Assembly (NCBI GenBank): GCA_000151295.1
Contig: GG745384.1
Coordinates: 85,888-149,887 of the forward strand
Reading direction: 5' to 3'
DNA length: 64,000 nucleotides
Source: Allomyces macrogynus ATCC 38327
Taxonomy: Eukaryota; Blastocladiomycota; Blastocladiomycetes; Blastocladiales; Blastocladiaceae
The notes under the pieces were generated by a model. It was given only the letters and a program-made list of their open reading frames with translations, had not been told where the DNA came from and ran no database searches. Every line of letters starts with the position of its first letter. Position 1 is the stretch's first letter. Below are positions 33,863-46,855 of this stretch, piece by piece. The position numbers were made by a program, and so were the translations under genes.

Positions 33863-36434
33863 TCACAGCGAAATCCCCTCCATGAACGCCGCCGAATCGA
33901 GCGGCGACATCGGCGGCGTCCTCATCACCGTGCGTGGCCGCGGCTTCCCCTGCCTCCCCCGCGCACCCACGGGCACATCCTCGTCCTCGTCCTCATCCTC
34001 GACACTCAGCTCGGCCATGCCCAACTCGGCGTCCTCCATGTCATCGAGCGCATCAAACAAGTCCTGGTCGTTCACGCTCGCCGCATCATCCAATTCATAC
34101 CCGCCGTGCCGACCCGTCGTGCGGTGCGGCGACCGCGAACTACTCGCGGACGTACTCGCGCTCGTTGTCGCCGGCGACGGCAAACTGCCCGCCGACGGAC
34201 GACGGTGGTGCCGCGACCACGGCATCGCAAATGACCCGGACCGGCGGCCGCGCGGACTCGGTGCACGTGCGGGGCTCGTTGGGGCCGGCTTGGCGTTCGC
34301 GGTCCGCAGGTTCGACAGCGACGGCCGCCCAAGGAGTGCCGCGTTGGTCCCCGCGCGTGGGGTCCCCGGATCGTCGCTCGACGATTCGTACGACGTGCGT
34401 GCCGAACTCGGTGCCGTCACCGCCCTCCCGGCAGCGTACCGCGCAGTAGAGCGTGCCGACGGGGTCGCTGTGGCGAGGACCGATGGGGAAGGCGACGCTG
34501 GCGCGATCGCCGAGTGCACCGACACCGCATCCGACTCGGCCGAGGACCCGTGCGCCCACCGGACCGACGCGGACGACGACGCAATCGATGCCCGCGACGA
34601 TGCCACACCCACGGCCGACGCGCCACTGCCTGGCCCATGGGTCACAGCGTGTACGACCGAGGCGGCGTTCGGGTCCCACGCGGCCGTCTTACGCAGCCGC
34701 GATTCGAGCAACCGGGTCGGAATCAGTTTTAGCGCGGCGTTGCGCAGCATGACCGTCGGCTTGGACTGCAATTGCGAGAGTTTCGTCTGCGAATACGACA
34801 TTTTTTGAATGCGCGTCACGTGCTTGAGCCGCTTGGCCGCAAACTCGGCAAAGATCTTGGCCGGCGGCGTCGACGGTGGGCACGACGCGATCAAGCCCGC
34901 GAGCATCGCCGCGTCCTCGACAGCCAAGTTGGCCCCCTGGAAGAGTTCGGGTGTTGCCGGGTGCGCCGCATCGCCGAGCAACACGCACCGCGCCGTATGC
35001 CACTCGGACGTGGCGCGATCGTGTTCGCGGTCGACAATCGGCTGCAGGTAATAGTCGTGCTGGTTGGTGAGCCGGTACAGACTGCGCAACGGTTCCGGCC
35101 ACTGCGGCATATCCTCTTGCTTGCGCTGCATCGCCGTAAACTCGTCGCGCGATCCAGCCCACCGTTCGCGCACCCACCAGTACCCGACCGACCCGGATTC
35201 GTTGAGAAACCCCCATGAACTGCGGCGGTCGCGCGCGTAGTAGAGCGAGACGGAGTTGGGCTTTTGCCAGTCTTCCTTGACAAACAGGTCCGACAATTGC
35301 GCCTTGAGTGCGGCCAGCACCGGGTCCTTTTCTTCTCGAGTGAAATCAATCGACCCGCGCCAGCAGATTTCGCCAGCGTACCGCGGCGGACGCGCCATGT
35401 TGTTGGCGCCACGTTGCACGGTTTGCCGTGCGACGGATTTCACGCCGTCGGCACCGATTACGATTGGGACGGTCAACTGCGCAAACGCCGACTGGTACGT
35501 GAAGATCAGTTCAATGTGCTTGGCTTGCTCGGTGAGCTGGATGACCGTCGCGCCGAGCAGGCACTTGGACCGCGGCACGAGACGCTGCAGTTCGCGCATC
35601 AGGGCGCGGCGGTTGGTCATGCGCTACAGGAATACGATCGGCGGGAGCGATGAGTCCATGCGTTCCGCGTACGACGGGCACAGACCAACACAAAGTGGAC
35701 CAACGCACCATGACCTGATGCTCTCCCAAAATGTTATCAAAATTGAGCGTCTTGATGGGCGGCGGCGCGGCGAGCGTACTAATCGCCGCCTGCGCGGGCG
35801 TCAACAGCGGCGCGTCCCCACCGTACCCGGACTGCGCGGCGGCGCCCATCTTGATCGTATCCGCGAGCGAGACCAGCGAGTTGGACGCGGCCGCATGCAC
35901 CGGGTCGTGGTACTTGCCATTACCAGAGGCCAGTGGCATGGGCGCGACGGGGCGCGAGTGACCGTTTGCGGCGGGGGTCGTGTCCTTGGCCGTCTTGGCG
36001 CGGCAAATGTGGACTGACTTGACGGGCGACGAGTGTTCGGGCCAGAACGTTGCGGGCACGCCGAGTTCGCTGAGGATTTGGATCGAGGTCGGGTAGAGGG
36101 CTGTTACAATGGGGACGGTGGGTGAGTGGTCGTGCTCGTGCTCGGTCAAGGTCGGGCGGAGGAAGTACGCACCCACGTCGGCGCCGTCGAGATGCGCATC
36201 GTTTTCGCGTTTTTCGAGCACGACGTACGGGATGCGCGCGCGCTCAAACATGGCTGCCGTGACCAGCCCGCCTACAAGTATCATTAACTCCACCGCGTCA
36301 GTTTTCGCTGAACTTATCATCAACGTCCGAGCGCACCACAAACGATACACACCGACACCAGCCCCGATAATCGCAAATTCGGGCGGCGGGAAAATATGGC
36401 TCGTCAAGTCGCCAAACGCGCACGTGTGGGCCAT
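33863..36434 (-). CDS. FAD-dependent monooxygenase (UbiH/PHBH-type fold) with long disordered C-terminus, three exons
   Basis: Flavin hydroxylase, substrate unknown. Exons 36434-36353, 36271-35715 and 35623-33863 encode 799 aa. The FAD-binding IIGAGVGGLVTAAMFERA (near residues 22-39) is assembled across intron 1 (phase 1), followed by the acidic-end strand VVLEKREN. The middle motif is VIGADGVKSVARQ, and the second FAD motif is VLLGDAAHPATPELFQGANLAVEDA (nt ~35000-34920). These are the three group A flavin monooxygenase fingerprints. After about residue 530 the protein becomes a long Ser/Ala/Pro-rich low-complexity tail of about 270 residues ending in an acidic patch (VEDEDEDEDVP), unlike the compact bacterial relatives. 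There is also an insertion of about 90 residues between the first FAD motif and exon 3. Neighbours give no pathway hint. Confidence 0.85.
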
Positions 36435-37424
36435 GATGGAACTGGTCGTTTATGTGTGCGTGCGATAGACGAGCGATGGCCGGGCGTGCGTGCGAGGGAA
36501 TCGCGCAGGAGAGAGAGGAGGGGAAGGATGACACTTGGATGGCGCTTGATCGACGGCCACTGCGTTCAGCGGCACAGTGATGCCAGTGCCACGGCAAGTG
36601 GTGCGACGGAGCGGCGCGCCGGCGCAGCGCCACGAAACGAGACGAGGGGACCCGCAGCGTCGGGAGCGAACAGTGGGGCTGCGGAGCGACCGTGCAGCGC
36701 AAAATCGAGACGTTGAGCGGTCGGGATCGCTGGATTGCTGGATGGCACAGCGATGCTGGTGCTGACGCCGCGATTGCTGGCCAAGCGGGGCCGGCCGTGC
36801 AGCTGTTGGTGGTTGCGCAGGGATCAACTCGTCGCAGCGAGACTGGGTGGACAAAATGACAATGGTTGTTGGCAATCAAGTGCCAATGCCTTGCGAGCTT
36901 GGGGAGCGTGGATAGCTCGGCTGCTGGTCGAGCAGGGGAGGGAGGGATGGAGAACTCGGCGGCGTGTGCGGACGGACGTCGAGACTGTTTGAACCTCTCC
37001 TGCGGCGGGCAGCGAGGCGCTGCAGGGCCCCGTCCCACAAGCGTGTTGTCCATGCCGCTTTGGCGGTTCGGTTTTGCGAGGGGAGAGTCTGGCGTGTGGA
37101 GTTTGCGATCAGCTGGTGCAAGGTGCACAGTAACGTTTGGATGGTTGCATTTGAGTTGCGGCCGGCCAGGCACTTGGTGCGGGGGATGCTTGGCGTGCGA
37201 CGCCTAATCCGACGCCGAAGAACGGCCACCGATCAGCAGCACTCCACACGCCCGAGTCTGTCATCTTCGATCACGTTCAGTCAACTCTGCTCGTGGGCGA
37301 GCATGGATACGCATCAAGACTGTATTCGTTCCACGCTGATGTGGAACAGTTCTGGAACATAACCCCCGCACTGCCTCACCGTCCCGGCACGCGCGCCTGC
37401 TCGCCGGGAGCGCGCACCCAAGGT
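36435..37424. other. Intergenic, no gene recognised
   Basis: About 990 bp between the monooxygenase start and the methyltransferase stop. Overlapping open frames on both strands lack motifs. A short upstream exon of the monooxygenase cannot be excluded. Confidence 0.35.
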
Positions 37425-38414
37425 CTACACGCGCTTCTGCAGCAGAAACGCGTGGTAATCCGTGACCTCTCCCGACTGCGAATCCGCGTACCCGTGCATC
37501 CGCTCATGCCTCTCGACCCACCACCCGCGCGTTTTGAAAACAGCCTCCATCTCGTCACGCGCCCACGCATTCAAGTCGCCGTCGGCGCGCTCTGCCACTC
37601 CTCCAAGAGGGCGCTCGGGCATCGTTAAGGCTACGACCGGCGCCGGCGAGCTGGCATTGTGCGGCGCGGTCGTGATGCGCGCGAGTTGGTCGAGCACGCC
37701 GCCGACGTCGGCAATGAATTCCATGACCCCGACGCAAATCACGGCGTGGAACGCGTGGGTCGCATAGGGTAGCGGGTGCTCGATGTTGGCACACATCAGC
37801 GACGTGAATGGACGCGCGGTCGCCTTGTCGAGCATCTGGGCGGTGAAAAGAGGGTTCAGGTGAGGACATCGCCGTGCTGATCAAGACGCGGTCTGAGACA
37901 GTGCGCGTACCTCCATGGTCGTGTCGATCCCGTGCACCTCGACGGGCGCCGACATGTCTCGGTCATGCTGCGCGCGAAACAGCATGCGCGACGACTGGCC
38001 CGTGCCGCACCCGAGATCGAGTACACGCAGCACGTTTTCCTTGGCCGCCGCCGTGCAGGACGCGTTGACCGCGTCGACGATACGATACGGTGTGGTCGTG
38101 TATGCGTCCAGCACTTGCGCGGCCGTGTCTTGGGCGAGTAGGTCCTTGCCATGCGTGCGCATCCACTCGACGACCCACGCGCCGAGCACAAATGGCGCCG
38201 GGTACGCGGCCAGGTCGGCCTCGATTTCCTGGTCGTACTTGGCCGCGTAGGCACCATAGAACGCCGCGATTTCCTCGGGAGTCCACGGCGCGGTCGTGAT
38301 GGGAGGTGCGGCGGCGAGGGTGTCGCGCGCGTCATGGGTCGCGGCTTGCTTTGGGCTGGCGGACGACGACTGCCCCGCGGAGACGGGCGATGTGCGCGCG
38401 TCGTAACCGTTCAT
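37425..38414 (-). CDS. Class I SAM-dependent methyltransferase, two exons
   Basis: Exons 38414-37911 and 37835-37425 (intron GTACGC...CAG, phase 0) encode 304 aa. After a Ser/Ala-rich N-terminus there is a helical cap (PEEIAAFYGAYAAKYDQEIEADL), then SAM motif I VLRVLDLGCGTGQSS (near residues 128-142), motif II acidic residue in VEVHGIDTT, and a motif IV/post I region ICVGVMEFIADVGGVLDQLARI. The C-terminal strands end with DYHAFLLQKRV. This resembles the UbiE/Williams-Beuren-type small-molecule or protein methyltransferases with a GAY..Y N-terminal signature, but I cannot name the substrate. The splice joins HGIDTTME to MLDKA, a good family fit. Confidence 0.85.
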
Positions 38415-38940
38415 CGTGGACGAGCGTTGGTGTGGAATCTGCTGGCGGGATCGGATGCATCAGCGGGTGCATCATGTCGGGGCGCCGCGGCTTCTGCTGC
38501 TCGCTGGGACCAGGACCGGTGCAACGAGCGAAGAGTACCGACGGGACGTGGTCGAAGCGCTGACCGCCACGATTGCGAGTTGCACTGCGTCGCGGAGCGA
38601 GTCGCGCGGAGATGTGGGACCCCGGCCGTCCGGTGGTGCAAAGAAGAGATAGCTGGCGCGGTTCCAGTCAGGGACAAGGCCCCAGCGGGCGGGCGGCTGC
38701 CACGGTCTCGCGCGCGGCCGCGCCGGCGTGATGGCTGGCGGCGCCGCGGCGGGCGAGCTCAGCAAGAATAACGCGTGTGGGCAGGCCTGGCGGGCCGGTG
38801 AGCCAGACGCCTGCCGCACCCATCCAAGGTCGCCCAGCACCAAGTCAGTTTCCCCCAAAACAAATCATTTCTGCGCTGTCGGGGAAAGCACAAGTCCTCC
38901 AGCGCTCTTGACCCGCTGCTGCCGCTCGGCACTCGACGCA
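38415..38940. other. Intergenic, divergent promoter region
   Basis: Separates the minus-strand methyltransferase start from the plus-strand DEAD-box helicase start (525 bp). The helicase frame is open upstream to 38728, but that segment has no helicase-like character. Confidence 0.4.
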
Positions 38941-41902
<2,962 letters not shown>

Positions 41903-42393
41903 CGGCGTCGGCGGACGGGTGCACAGTCACCGCCAGCTGCACTATCATGGTCCAATAAAGCGAATATATTGATAGTATCGTGTCAGTCGTGCCGCCAAAT
42001 GCCGGCTGCCAGTTCTTGGATCGTCATGATGGGAGGTGGATGGGCGGTGGCAAAGGGTGGCTGGAACGAGGCTGCCGAGACTGGACGAATTCGGCGCAAG
42101 CGGCTCACCGTTGTTGACCGCAAAGCTGTCAAAGAAGCAACCAACCGCGCCCAAACCTGCACAAACCTGACCAACTCTGCCTTGAATGCTGCCTCTTCGT
42201 GAATCGAGGTCGTGCCGCTTCTGCGCCGCTGCCATCGTTCCTCCAGAGCAACGACCTTGTCCGACATTGCCCTCGCTCTCGACTCGCGATCATAAAGAGA
42301 CTCGACGTCGTTTCGGCCACTCCTCTTCTCCTCCATCGTTTCTGTCCCACTCCAATCTTTCAACGTCGGTCGCCCCGCATCACAACCGTCATC
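41903..42393. other. Intergenic with candidate promoter
   Basis: About 490 bp. A TATA-like gatcataaagag (about 42288-42299) lies ~100 bp upstream of the next ATG, followed by a pyrimidine-rich stretch. No gene seen. Confidence 0.4.
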
Positions 42394-43149
42394 ATGTCGC
42401 GCGCCCTGCTCCACGCCGTTTTCGCCACCGTTGTCGTCCTGGCACTCGCTGCCGCTGCGCTCGCCGTCAACTGCGACAAGGGCACGATTCCGAACGGGAT
42501 CCAGCGCAATGTCCCGCTTGTGCCGACGGTAAAGCATCCTGCACTTGCACCCTCTCGACCATGAACAGGGAGAGCTCATTCGCATCATTTTCTCGGCGAT
42601 CCAGGTCTCCATGTACCCGGACCTCAAGGATGTGAACCTTCAAGTCTCCGGTTTCGTCGACTACATTGACGGCTGCGTGTGTATCCCGCGAGCCTGGCAG
42701 GACCGCCCGCTTCACACGAGCATTGATGCTGACGGTGATCGCACCTGCAAAAACAGACGATTGTGCTCAAGAACTTCACCTACCTGCCCGACCTCGGCAG
42801 CACGCAGCTCTACGCCGTTAAGGGCGAGGTGAACGAAGTGAACGCATTCCCGATTTCGGGTTCGCCCGTGCTCGGCTCCGACGGCCACGTTGACCAGAAG
42901 TTTGTGCTCAACCGCAACCAGTCGCTCGCCGACTTCAACATTGTCAAGCTCTTCTCGGTCGACCGCAAGGTGCTGATTGCCTACGCTGCGCTCTACAACG
43001 TCTCGGGCTCGTCGAACGGCTCGCCGACCAGTGGCTCGAACCCGCCCTCGGCCACGTCGACGCTCACGAGTGGTGCTGCCGCCACGTCCTTCTCGGCGGG
43101 CGCCGCGGCCGCGCTCGTCGTTGCGGCGTTTGCCTTGTTTGCGCTCTAA
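42394..43149 (+). CDS. Secreted, probably GPI-anchored protein with a DM13-like domain, three exons
   Basis: Exons 42394-42528, 42569-42676 and 42757-43149 encode 211 aa. A signal peptide is clear (LLHAVFATVVVLALAAAALAV, residues ~5-25). The mature part has two beta-rich segments: VNLQVSGFVDYIDGC joined over intron 2 to TIVLKNFTYLP, then LYAVKG, FPISGSPVLG, QKFVLNRNQSLADFNIV and VDRKVLIAYAAL. The pattern of a Cys before an NF(T)Y strand and a late Phe/Ile-rich strand resembles DM13 domains; this is a tentative match by eye. A Ser/Gly/Thr-rich linker and a C-terminal hydrophobic end (AAAALVVAAFALFAL) look like a GPI-attachment signal. Expected location is the cell surface. Function unknown. 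Confidence 0.75.
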
Positions 43150-44237
43150 GTTGTGTGAATTGTTCGCTGGCCGAGTTGACGCTCATTGTTGCCAACTCGC
43201 TTCTCGCTGCTCGTTGCTCCGTGCCCGCTCGTCTCTACTCGTAAATACGTCGTCGTCGCCGTCTCCACCCGTCCACCTATCCATCCATCGCGTTTGCGCT
43301 CTCTTGCGCGATTCAACCCATTCGCCCTGTTCCCTGCACTGCTCTGGCTGGCCTCGTGCGGTAGCCTCCTTGTCACAAATCGTCGGGTTCCCCTCTTGTC
43401 CGCGTTGCTTGTTCCGTGATTTTCTCTTTGTTGTCTTGTCTTTCGGGGTCGTTTATCGTGCTTATTTTCATCGCGCCGTGTATTGATCGGGCCACGTTCA
43501 ATGTAATTTACCCATTGTTTTCCCTTTGAACTTGATGCTGAAGAGCAGACGCCGATATGGGGATTTTGTATCGCTTTGCAGTTTGCATCGGTTTGCGTCT
43601 GGCGTCGGGTCTTGGTGCATAATTGTGGTGGAACGCACTGACCCGGCGACGATGCGATGCAGGAACACAGCGGCGGTCCATGGACACATTTTCGCCACGC
43701 TTAACCAAACTGATCGCCTGCCTGTCGCCATCGTGGCTGCAAAACATCCAACCACCCTTTCCGCGAAGAACCACACCTACAAGTGCGCCCGGTTACGCTC
43801 GCTGCGACTTGCTGCAACACGACGCTGGCCGTCCGAGGCTGCCGAGACGACATCACGAACCATCATCACGCCTAATCTGTTACCGTCCGTCCGCCGGCAC
43901 GCGCGCGACCTTGTTGAGGCAGGCAAACTCGAACCCCAGCACCCGCTCCGTCACCCGTCGCGAACGCACGCCCACCGTTCGGCAGATTTACTCAACCTCA
44001 AAAATACGAAGCGGCGTTTCTTCCGGAGCGTGGCGCACGCACGGCCAAGTCAAGTGGCGACACCGACGTAACACACGGGTTCTCGTGCTTACCGTGTGCC
44101 ATTATTCATTGCCTCGGACCTGAACGGCACGCACTTTGGGGGGACGCACCTGAACGCTGGAACCTGTTTGCGGCGACCTGACAACCTGTGTTGACGACGC
44201 GAAGCCAAGTGATCTTCTTCCCCGCGCGCTGCACTCG
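43150..44237. other. Intergenic, no gene recognised
   Basis: About 1.1 kb: T/C-rich 3' UTR-like sequence up to about 43500 (cgttgcttgttccgtg...ttgtcttgtc), then unremarkable DNA. No RNA gene or repeat seen. Confidence 0.4.
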
Positions 44238-46019
44238 ATGTCGTCTGGTCGCTTCGACCAAGTCCCGCAAAGACGCGACAAGCCGGCTCTTTGCTCGAAC
44301 GACGGCGATCAGCAGTATCCGCTCGCGATGCCGCCGCAGTCGCTGTCAATGCGGGCACCCGCGAGACCGTGCGCGGCCACCGCGACCACGGCGATAGCAC
44401 GACCAAGTCGACCACGACGAGCGACCACGCGCGCGCCATCCGCATGGAAGGTCCTAGCCGTACTCGTTCTCGCGCTGGTCGCGCTTGGCCACATCGCGAT
44501 GGGCCCAATTCTCGCCGCCGCCAAGAAATCGTCGTTGACCACGTCGGACACGCTCACGTCGCCGACCATAACCAGCAGTAAGGTCGACATTATTTTGCCG
44601 ACGTTCTCGATCAGCCTGACCGGGCCAAACCCACTGTTCCCAGCGCCCGCGCCGACCGCGCTGTCGTCGTCGATGCCGCTCGCCGCGAACCAGACCGAGG
44701 CGACGCCGACGCTGACCCCGACCACGACCGCGCGCAAGGCGACGAGTACGAGCTCGCGCATTTCCGGGTCCCTTGAACCGACCGAGGATCCGGAACCGAC
44801 GCTCCTCCCCCATAACCGGGTCATCATTGTGACCCCACCGCAAGGGTTCAATACCGACGCCACCACTACCTCGACCAAGGTCACGATCCTCAAATCGAGT
44901 ACCCACACGCCGGACCTGCCCGACGCACCCGAGGCCCCGACTGTTGACGACCCGACCGCCGACACTGGCCGTGACGCACCCATGCCCGCGGTCGTCTCGA
45001 CCGTGCCCGGCTGGCGGCAAACGCCCATGGCCACCACGTTCCCGACCGGATGGGACATGCTTGTGCAAATTGGCGGCGGGCAGTCGGCTGTGCTCGCGCA
45101 GAACGCGGCGGTGCCGGCACCCGCGAACCGCCGTGGGGTGCCCGCGGTCGTAGCCAAGTCCGGGTCCGGGTCCGCGGCGGCGGCAGCGACGCCGACACCG
45201 ACGGCGCGCGCGAATTTGGGGCCGGGTCAGACGAGCCCGAACAGTACCGATGACGACGACGATGGGGGTACGGGCCGGCTCACGAGCAAGAAGAACGGCA
45301 CGGCGCTCACGGACGACGGGATTGCGGCCACGTGCGGGAACGGCCAGTGCGATGTGGGCGAGACGTGCACCAACTGCTGGGCCGATTGTGGTGTCGTCGT
45401 TGGGAACATGCTGATTGCGTGCGACTTGGGGTGGCAAAGGTGCAAGAACCCCAACAAGACGGTGTTAATCATGACCAACCAGTACGTTTACGGTTGGCGA
45501 TGTTGCAATGATATGTGGACTGCGAACACTGACCACCTCTGTGCTCGTTCTAGAACCAACGAGAACGCGCCGCTCCCGACCGACCTCCTCAAGCAGTACC
45601 CGATCCACGTTGTGACCTCAGGAAAGCAGCTCACCGTCTACCCGTTCCTGCAACCTGACGCGAACCTGACATACCTCGACGCGCACCCGGGAATCACGTC
45701 GCTCGTGTACGTGGCCACGGCGGGCAACTTGAATGCGACTGTGTCGTGGTTTGTGGGCAAAGGGTGGCGCATCGTGTCGGCACGCGAGTGCCGCGTCGGT
45801 GCTGATCGGGCGCCGCTCATCTGGGATAATCCGCTGAGCTTGGATATGAGTGGGGTCAAGGCTGACGATGTAGAGGCAAGCGTGATTGCCGAGCAGGGGA
45901 GGCTGTTGCTGAAGTCGTTGCTCGGCGGGCCACCAGAGTCGCGTGGAGCGCGGTCGGTGGAGTGGGGAGCGGTGGGGTGGAGCGTGGTGTTGGCCGCTGC
46001 GGTGGTAAGATTGGCGTAG
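44238..46019 (+). CDS. Mucin-like surface protein with a Cys-rich motif, two exons
   Basis: Exons 44238-45481 and 45554-46019 (72-nt intron, GTACGT...TCTAG, branch ctgac) give 569 aa. Near residue 70 there is a hydrophobic signal-anchor (WKVLAVLVLALVALGHIAMG) after a basic, Pro/Arg-rich N-terminus. A long Ser/Thr/Pro-rich region follows with several N-x-S/T sites. Then comes a compact Cys cluster CGNGQCDVGETCTNCWADCG (nt ~45338-45397), a motif I associate with repeats in secreted microbial proteins. After the intron a globular domain (LLKQYPIHVVTSGKQ..., GITSLVYVATAG, KGWRIVSARECRVG) follows. A C-terminal hydrophobic end (GWSVVLAAAVVRLA) suggests a GPI signal or second membrane helix. The start is uncertain; in-frame Met codons at residues 30 and 37 would put the anchor nearer the N-terminus. 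Not a family I can name. Confidence 0.7.
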   Translation: MSSGRFDQVPQRRDKPALCSNDGDQQYPLAMPPQSLSMRAPARPCAATATTAIARPSRPRRATTRAPSAWKVLAVLVLALVALGHIAMGPILAAAKKSSLTTSDTLTSPTITSSKVDIILPTFSISLTGPNPLFPAPAPTALSSSMPLAANQTEATPTLTPTTTARKATSTSSRISGSLEPTEDPEPTLLPHNRVIIVTPPQGFNTDATTTSTKVTILKSSTHTPDLPDAPEAPTVDDPTADTGRDAPMPAVVSTVPGWRQTPMATTFPTGWDMLVQIGGGQSAVLAQNAAVPAPANRRGVPAVVAKSGSGSAAAAATPTPTARANLGPGQTSPNSTDDDDDGGTGRLTSKKNGTALTDDGIAATCGNGQCDVGETCTNCWADCGVVVGNMLIACDLGWQRCKNPNKTVLIMTNQYVYGWRCCNDMWTANTDHLCARSRTNENAPLPTDLLKQYPIHVVTSGKQLTVYPFLQPDANLTYLDAHPGITSLVYVATAGNLNATVSWFVGKGWRIVSARECRVGADRAPLIWDNPLSLDMSGVKADDVEASVIAEQGRLLLKSLLGGPPESRGARSVEWGAVGWSVVLAAAVVRLA

Positions 46020-46235
46020 ATGGACGAGAATGATGACCAAGGAAATAGATAGAGCAGGCGAGCCAGAGCGGCAGCTCGATTTTGTGCCCTCCCACTTCGC
46101 AAACGGGACCAAACGAGACGCGAGGATAAAACAGGGCTATGTAAATACGGCTCCTCCTCGGAGAGCGCCAACAGGGACAACAAAAGACACTTGGCACTGC
46201 CTTCTCCACCCTTCAACGACGACGATCGAGCTCCT

Positions 46236-46517
46236 CTACGGCTTAGACAGCACTTCGGCCCGGTTCTTGTCAATCTTAGCCAAGCACGCCGGGCACGCAT
46301 GGTGCAACAACTTGGGTGCCTTGCACGCCGGGCACGGCACAATATCCTCGCGGTTCTTGAGCCCCTTGTTTGACATGCGCATGCGCTTCTTGCCGTGCGT
46401 CGTGCGCGATTTCGGGACAGCGAGCACAATCGACGGGATTAGGTCGCGCAGCGATGCGGACGGGATGGAAAGACGTGCAGCAAAGTTGCCGAGCAGAGAC
46501 GAGACGAGGGCGGACAT
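46236..46517 (-). CDS. MRPL32: Mitochondrial ribosomal protein bL32m
   Basis: 93 aa from the ATG at 46517 (frame open to 46583). The N-terminal ~40 residues (SALVSSLLGNFAARLSIPSASLRDL) look like a mitochondrial targeting presequence. The mature part starts AVPKSRTTHGKKRMR, the bL32 signature, followed by the zinc ribbon CPACKAPKLLHHACPAC (two CxxC pairs) and a short Lys-rich end. In yeast bL32m is processed by the m-AAA protease before assembly into the large subunit. It is convergent with the surface-protein gene ending at 46019 and divergent from NDUFAF7, another mitochondrial gene, sharing a ~340-bp promoter interval. Confidence 0.93.
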   Translation of the reverse strand: MSALVSSLLGNFAARLSIPSASLRDLIPSIVLAVPKSRTTHGKKRMRMSNKGLKNREDIVPCPACKAPKLLHHACPACLAKIDKNRAEVLSKP

Positions 46518-46855
46518 GATGGCGGGACGGGTCGGGTCGGGTCGACGGTGCGAGTGGTGGCGCTGGCTCGAGGATCTGGTCAAGCGGGTCCAGTGATGAC
46601 GGTTCGTGGGCGTGCGGCGCGGAAGAACGGGATGCGGCCAGTCGCGGTGGACAGGGTCGCGAGTTGTATGAAGAATTCAAGTTCGAACGGGTAAGGATCG
46701 TTGATCGCTAGCAAGAAGCAAGGAACAAAGGTGCAATAAAGAAGTCACGCATCTCCACGGGCAAAAAGGTGCGAGACGTTTGATCAAGTCTCGCAATTAC
46801 GCCTGTTGCTGCCAACGTCTGCAACGCCACAACAGGCTCATTTCTCTGATCGCAA
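46518..46855. promoter_or_regulatory. Divergent promoter between two mitochondrial-protein genes
   Basis: 338 bp between the starts of MRPL32 (minus) and NDUFAF7 (plus). Co-regulation of the two mitochondrial genes from a shared promoter is inference; no specific element was recognised. Confidence 0.4.

Noticed and set aside
36298..37173. Minus-strand frame of 291 codons upstream of the FAD monooxygenase
   Set aside because: Pro/Ser/His-rich translation without motifs; it runs into the monooxygenase first exon in another frame.
45338..45397. Cys cluster as an EF-hand or zinc finger
   Set aside because: Spacing C-x4-C-x5-C-x2-C-x3-C with Gly fits secreted disulphide motifs better than either; no loop ligand pattern.
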